DNA of 62,665 bases from an uncultured Dorea sp. GTDB lineage: Bacteria > Bacillota > Clostridia > Lachnospirales > Lachnospiraceae. Below the pieces are notes generated by a model that worked only from the letters and a program-made list of their open reading frames with translations, had not been told where the DNA came from and searched no databases. The translations under genes were made by a program, and so were the position numbers. Where the stretch lies: NCBI GenBank assembly GCA_910584265.1, contig CAJTZE010000016.1:1-62665 (forward strand), in the 5' to 3' direction. Below are positions 60,142-62,665 of this stretch, piece after piece (position 1 is the stretch's first letter; each line of letters opens with the position of its first letter).

Positions 60142-60695
60142 TAATAAATCGTCCGATGAATAATCTCCAAAATAACCGAAGGGTCATAATCCTGCCGGAG
60201 TATCGAGGATAATATTAATGAGAACAGGATATTAGAAAATTTCTCTATTGTAAACTGCTCGTTAAAGGCATTGGGACGAACTTTTGTGTCATGTTTTAAT
60301 ACAGCTTCCAAGCGGTTTACAATATGCTCCCATGTGTGATACATGAGCTGTTTCCCGTCAGATTTTTTCTCTCCGAAGCCAAACGAGTGAAGTGTAAAAA
60401 ATCCTGGATATTTCTCGCAGCCATATTCCATTCGTTCGTATATCCAGGTAATGCAGGATTGTGTATCATCAAATTCCATTGATTCCTGCGGTAGATGAAA
60501 AATGTCATACCATACGCTTTCTACTGTGGCACTGACCAGCTCGGCTTTTGAACCGAAATAATTGTAAATACACCCTACCGATACACCGCAGGCCCTAGCT
60601 ACGGATCTGATGTTCACTGCGGGCCATCCTTGCTGCCGGATTAACTCACGGCTGTTTTTTAAGATTTCATCTTTTGACGTTATTATAATATTCAT
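60141..60695 (-). CDS. TetR/AcrR family transcriptional regulator
   Basis: 184 residues. N-terminal helix-turn-helix (ELIRQQGWPAVNIRSVARACGVSVGCIYNYFGSKAELV, about 17-54), C-terminal helical ligand domain. GAGGTGAT lies before ATG 60695. The palindromes at 60710-60724 and 60081-60093 are placed for control of itself and the downstream membrane protein. Confidence 0.9.
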   Translation of the reverse strand: MNIIITSKDEILKNSRELIRQQGWPAVNIRSVARACGVSVGCIYNYFGSKAELVSATVESVWYDIFHLPQESMEFDDTQSCITWIYERMEYGCEKYPGFFTLHSFGFGEKKSDGKQLMYHTWEHIVNRLEAVLKHDTKVRPNAFNEQFTIEKFSNILFSLILSSILRQDYDPSVILEIIHRTIY

Positions 60696-60709
60696 AGTAT
60701 CACCTCAAA

Positions 60710-60724
60710 ATGAACAATGTTCAT
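60710..60724. promoter_or_regulatory. TetR-type operator upstream of the regulator
   Basis: ATGAACAATGTTCAT: perfect 7-bp arms around one central base, 14 bases upstream of the regulator start. Confidence 0.75.
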
Positions 60725-60947
60725 TATAGTGATTTGTAATAGGATTGTCAAGTGCTTTTTGGGAAATAGTGCGGCGGTTGTAGTTTCTCCAGTAATTAAA
60801 AGGGAGAACTGCGGCGCCGATGGATAAACGATAGAATATAGAATTTATCCATCGCTTCCGGAATTTTTATAATAGAAAAATCCATTTGGGTTCTTTATAA
60901 TAAGGTGTAGTATAAGAGAGAGTATCATATAAATGGAGGTAAAAGAC

Positions 60948-61715
60948 GTGATATTGAAGAATAAATATCCTGTATGTGAATTTGATACCGGTAAAAATCC
61001 GATTATTCAGGCAACGAATTTTTTGGCTAAAAGTCTTCCTGAAAAATGTGTGGTTACTTTTTTCAGGAAGGAACTGGAACAGTTTGTTTCGGAAAACAAT
61101 CTTCCTGTCATTGGCTATCTTAATTCAGAAGTGCTTGATATACCGATTTATGAATATGGATATGGTACAGATAAGCTTTGTATTACAATGGCATTTTGTG
61201 GTGCGCCGGGTGCAGCTGTAACGATTGAAGAACTTCATGCTATGGGATGTGAGAAATTCATAATCTGCGGGGGCGCAGGGGCATTGACAAAGGACAGTAA
61301 AGTGGGAGAGATCATTATCCCTGTTTCTGCGGTTAGAGATGAGGGGACATCCTATCATTATTTGGAGCCATCCCGTGAAGTGGAATGCCATAAAGAAACG
61401 GTTAAGACTGTTGTTTCGTGTTTAGAGCAAATGGGGATTCCATTTACAACCGGGAAAACATGGACAAGCGACGCTATATACAGAGAAACTCCTGATATGG
61501 TTGAATTAAGGCGAAACGAGGGATGTATAACTGTGGAAATGGAAGCGGCAGCCTTTTTTGCGGTGTCCCAGTATTACAATATTCCGCTTGCCCAGTTATT
61601 ATATGCCGGTGATGATGTAAGCGGTGAGGAGTGGGATTCCAGAAATTGGAATACGCAAAAGAATATCCGATATGATTTAATTATCTCTGCAATCGAAATT
61701 GTAAAGAAATTGTAA
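60948..61715 (+). CDS. Nucleoside phosphorylase (uridine/purine phosphorylase family)
   Basis: 255 residues of the PNP/UDP superfamily. Blocks: ITMAFCGAPGAAVTIEELHAMGCEKFIICGGAGAL (phosphate-binding region) and the nucleoside-binding VEMEAAAFFAVSQYYNIPLAQLLYAGDDV. It releases a base from a nucleoside by phosphorolysis for salvage. GTG 60948 is chosen because GGAGGT (60935-60940) has ideal spacing; ATG 60933 overlaps that site. Strong terminator downstream. Substrate preference unclear. Confidence 0.88.
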   Translation: MILKNKYPVCEFDTGKNPIIQATNFLAKSLPEKCVVTFFRKELEQFVSENNLPVIGYLNSEVLDIPIYEYGYGTDKLCITMAFCGAPGAAVTIEELHAMGCEKFIICGGAGALTKDSKVGEIIIPVSAVRDEGTSYHYLEPSREVECHKETVKTVVSCLEQMGIPFTTGKTWTSDAIYRETPDMVELRRNEGCITVEMEAAAFFAVSQYYNIPLAQLLYAGDDVSGEEWDSRNWNTQKNIRYDLIISAIEIVKKL

Positions 61716-61756
61716 CGGGTTATCGAGCCGCGCTCCCAACTAAATACCACCAGTAC

Positions 61757-61803
61757 AAAACCGCTGTTACATGGAAACATATACCATGCAACAGCGGTTT
61801 TCT
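61757..61803. terminator. Bidirectional terminator
   Basis: AAAACCGCTGTT (61757-61768) and AACAGCGGTTTT (61790-61801), inner CATG/CATG pairs, then CTTATTT. Serves the convergent phosphorylase and HTH genes. Confidence 0.88.
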
Positions 61804-61835
61804 TATTTCCGTTTCTTTCTCTGGCCGACATAGCT

Positions 61836-62204
61836 TTAAAAAAATTTCGATTTTTCAAGGATATGTACAAGCTGCCGGAACTCCACATCAGACAGCTTGT
61901 TATAATTGATACCCAGTCGCTTGCAGTAAAGCGCAACCATTTCATCATTCAAATGCAATTCGGTTAAAGGCGTGTTGACCTGCTCCCTGTTTTCTGCCCG
62001 GCATAACAGATAATCAATGGACACCCCATAAAAATCTGCCAGCGTGATAAGGTTGCCATGATTGATTTCTTTATTGTCCTTGGATTCATAGCTGGCAAGG
62101 GCAGATTTTGAAATCTTTGTCAGTTGTGCCAGTTCTTCCAGATTCAGCCCTTTGTCCTTGCGCAGTTCCCAAAGGCGTTCCTGTATGGTAGTCGCTCCTT
62201 TCAT
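61836..62204 (-). CDS. XRE-family helix-turn-helix regulator
   Basis: 122 residues. Cro/CI-type helix-turn-helix IQERLWELRKDKGLNLEELAQLTKISKSALASYESKDNKEINHGNLITLADFYGVSIDYLL (about 7-68) with a helical C-terminal tail. ATG 62204 has GAAAGGAGC; the frame is open to 62327 but lacks an RBS. Regulators of this type are common at the control end of integrative and conjugative elements. The GC-rich sequence beside it supports a mobile context. Confidence 0.85.
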   Translation of the reverse strand: MKGATTIQERLWELRKDKGLNLEELAQLTKISKSALASYESKDNKEINHGNLITLADFYGVSIDYLLCRAENREQVNTPLTELHLNDEMVALYCKRLGINYNKLSDVEFRQLVHILEKSKFF

Positions 62205-62665
62205 GGGCGCACGCTCCTTTCTGGCGGCTGCTTCCCTGCCGCTTAACTGGATTATACCATACTTTCCACAATCGTGGAAATTTCCGATATTTGCCCTTAA
62301 TTCCTTTTTTGTGGACATACGGCACAAGGCTCAAAAATGTTCTATGATACAGGTAGTTCATCGATGGATTATTCCAATCGAATGACCGGCCTGTATGGGA
62401 TATGCTCCCCGGCGATGTAGCGCAACGACTTCCGGCAGGGAAACGGAGGAACCCTGACCGGAACGAGCGTACCAAGCGGAGCGAAACGCCGCCAAAGACG
62501 GGGGTAGGAACGACAGCAGAGGGAACCGGCAAAAATGAACACCGAAACGCTACACAAAAAACACTGTCCGCTCATTCCGGCTGTTACTGCTAAATCGGGC
62601 GGTTTTTCTATGAAGTCCAGCTAAGAAATGTCAATAGGTAAAGTGAAAAATGTTAAAAAAGTTTT
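62205..62665. other. Non-coding edge region, possibly mobile-element control or transfer-origin DNA
   Basis: No well-supported gene; open frames here are short and without RBS. It contains a GC-rich, purine-rich stretch (62410-62530) unlike the neighbouring AT-rich DNA, with the inverted repeat CCGGCAGGG/CCCTGACCGG at 62432-62461. The region to the right edge is AT-rich again. Confidence 0.4.
62432..62461. repeat. Inverted repeat, oriT-like
   Basis: CCGGCAGGG and CCCTGACCGG, 11-base spacer. Inverted repeats of this size in a GC-rich block are typical of transfer origins next to mobilization genes, but no relaxase is inside the window. Confidence 0.4.

Noticed and set aside
1..62665. CRISPR arrays, rRNA operons, tmRNA, RNase P RNA, T-box leaders
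   Set aside because: I looked for regularly spaced repeats, rRNA core sequences and the T-box AGGGTGG-type element and saw none.

Overview
The window looks like a chromosomal segment of a spore-forming, strictly anaerobic gut-type Firmicute, most likely Lachnospiraceae (Clostridium cluster XIVa). The reasons are the spoIIE-tilS-hpt-ftsH order, purine-rich AGGAGG ribosome binding sites, tRNA genes without an encoded CCA, a split transketolase, many PTS and sugar operons, and Lachnospiraceae-type proteins (DUF5711, DUF4317, a CD1871A-type small CXXC protein). The species cannot be named from the sequence alone.

Layout. Bases 1-14100 are core housekeeping: the C-terminal part of SpoIIE, TilS, Hpt, FtsH, an intracellular GH13 amylase, methionine aminopeptidase (minus strand), a PfkA-type phosphofructokinase, DnaX, YbaB, RecR and a two-gene transketolase. 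Bases 14100-20020 are a cell-envelope block: a membrane-anchored LysM protein with a degenerate JAMM-like domain, a DUF5711 protein, a CvpA-like protein, tRNA-Asn, a VanW-family protein and a YgjV-like membrane protein. Bases 20059-22392 hold a compact type II restriction-modification unit (Vsr, a PD-(D/E)XK-like nuclease and a C5-cytosine methyltransferase). It is followed by a redox trio: a TlpA-like lipoprotein, a 49-residue CXXC protein and a polyferredoxin.

Bases 24500-49970 are mostly accessory sugar metabolism. They comprise: (i) a mannose-family PTS operon with a class II ketose-bisphosphate aldolase, a zinc dehydrogenase and a SorC-type regulator; (ii) an esterase and an EamA transporter; (iii) an ABC sugar importer without an ATPase gene, followed by nagB, an AraC-type regulator, an N-acetylhexosamine 1-kinase (NahK-like), nagA and a Cof-type phosphatase, a locus for amino sugars from host glycans; (iv) a LacI-controlled sucrose-type PTS paired with an MBL-fold hydrolase and an amylosucrase-like GH13 enzyme. 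After tRNA-Glu and tRNA-Cys comes a divergent sugar-acid locus (IclR regulator, DapA-family enzyme, 2-hydroxyacid dehydrogenase against a TRAP transporter, a KDG-type kinase and a KDPG-type aldolase).

Bases 57900-60730 look like a scar: a decayed transposase, a short unexplained ORF and a shortened DUF4317 gene, then a TetR-controlled small membrane protein. A nucleoside phosphorylase follows. The last ~900 bases (HTH regulator plus a GC-rich inverted repeat) resemble the edge of an integrated conjugative or mobilizable element.

The most interesting unexplained signals are regulatory. Bases 34458-34538, between the ABC binding-protein gene and its permeases, can fold into three mutually exclusive stems in an anti-antiterminator, antiterminator and terminator order. 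Other clear signals are a 38-bp near-perfect palindrome ahead of the PTS operon, an operator core shared by two operons, triplicated LacI half-sites, and paired operators for the IclR and TetR regulators.
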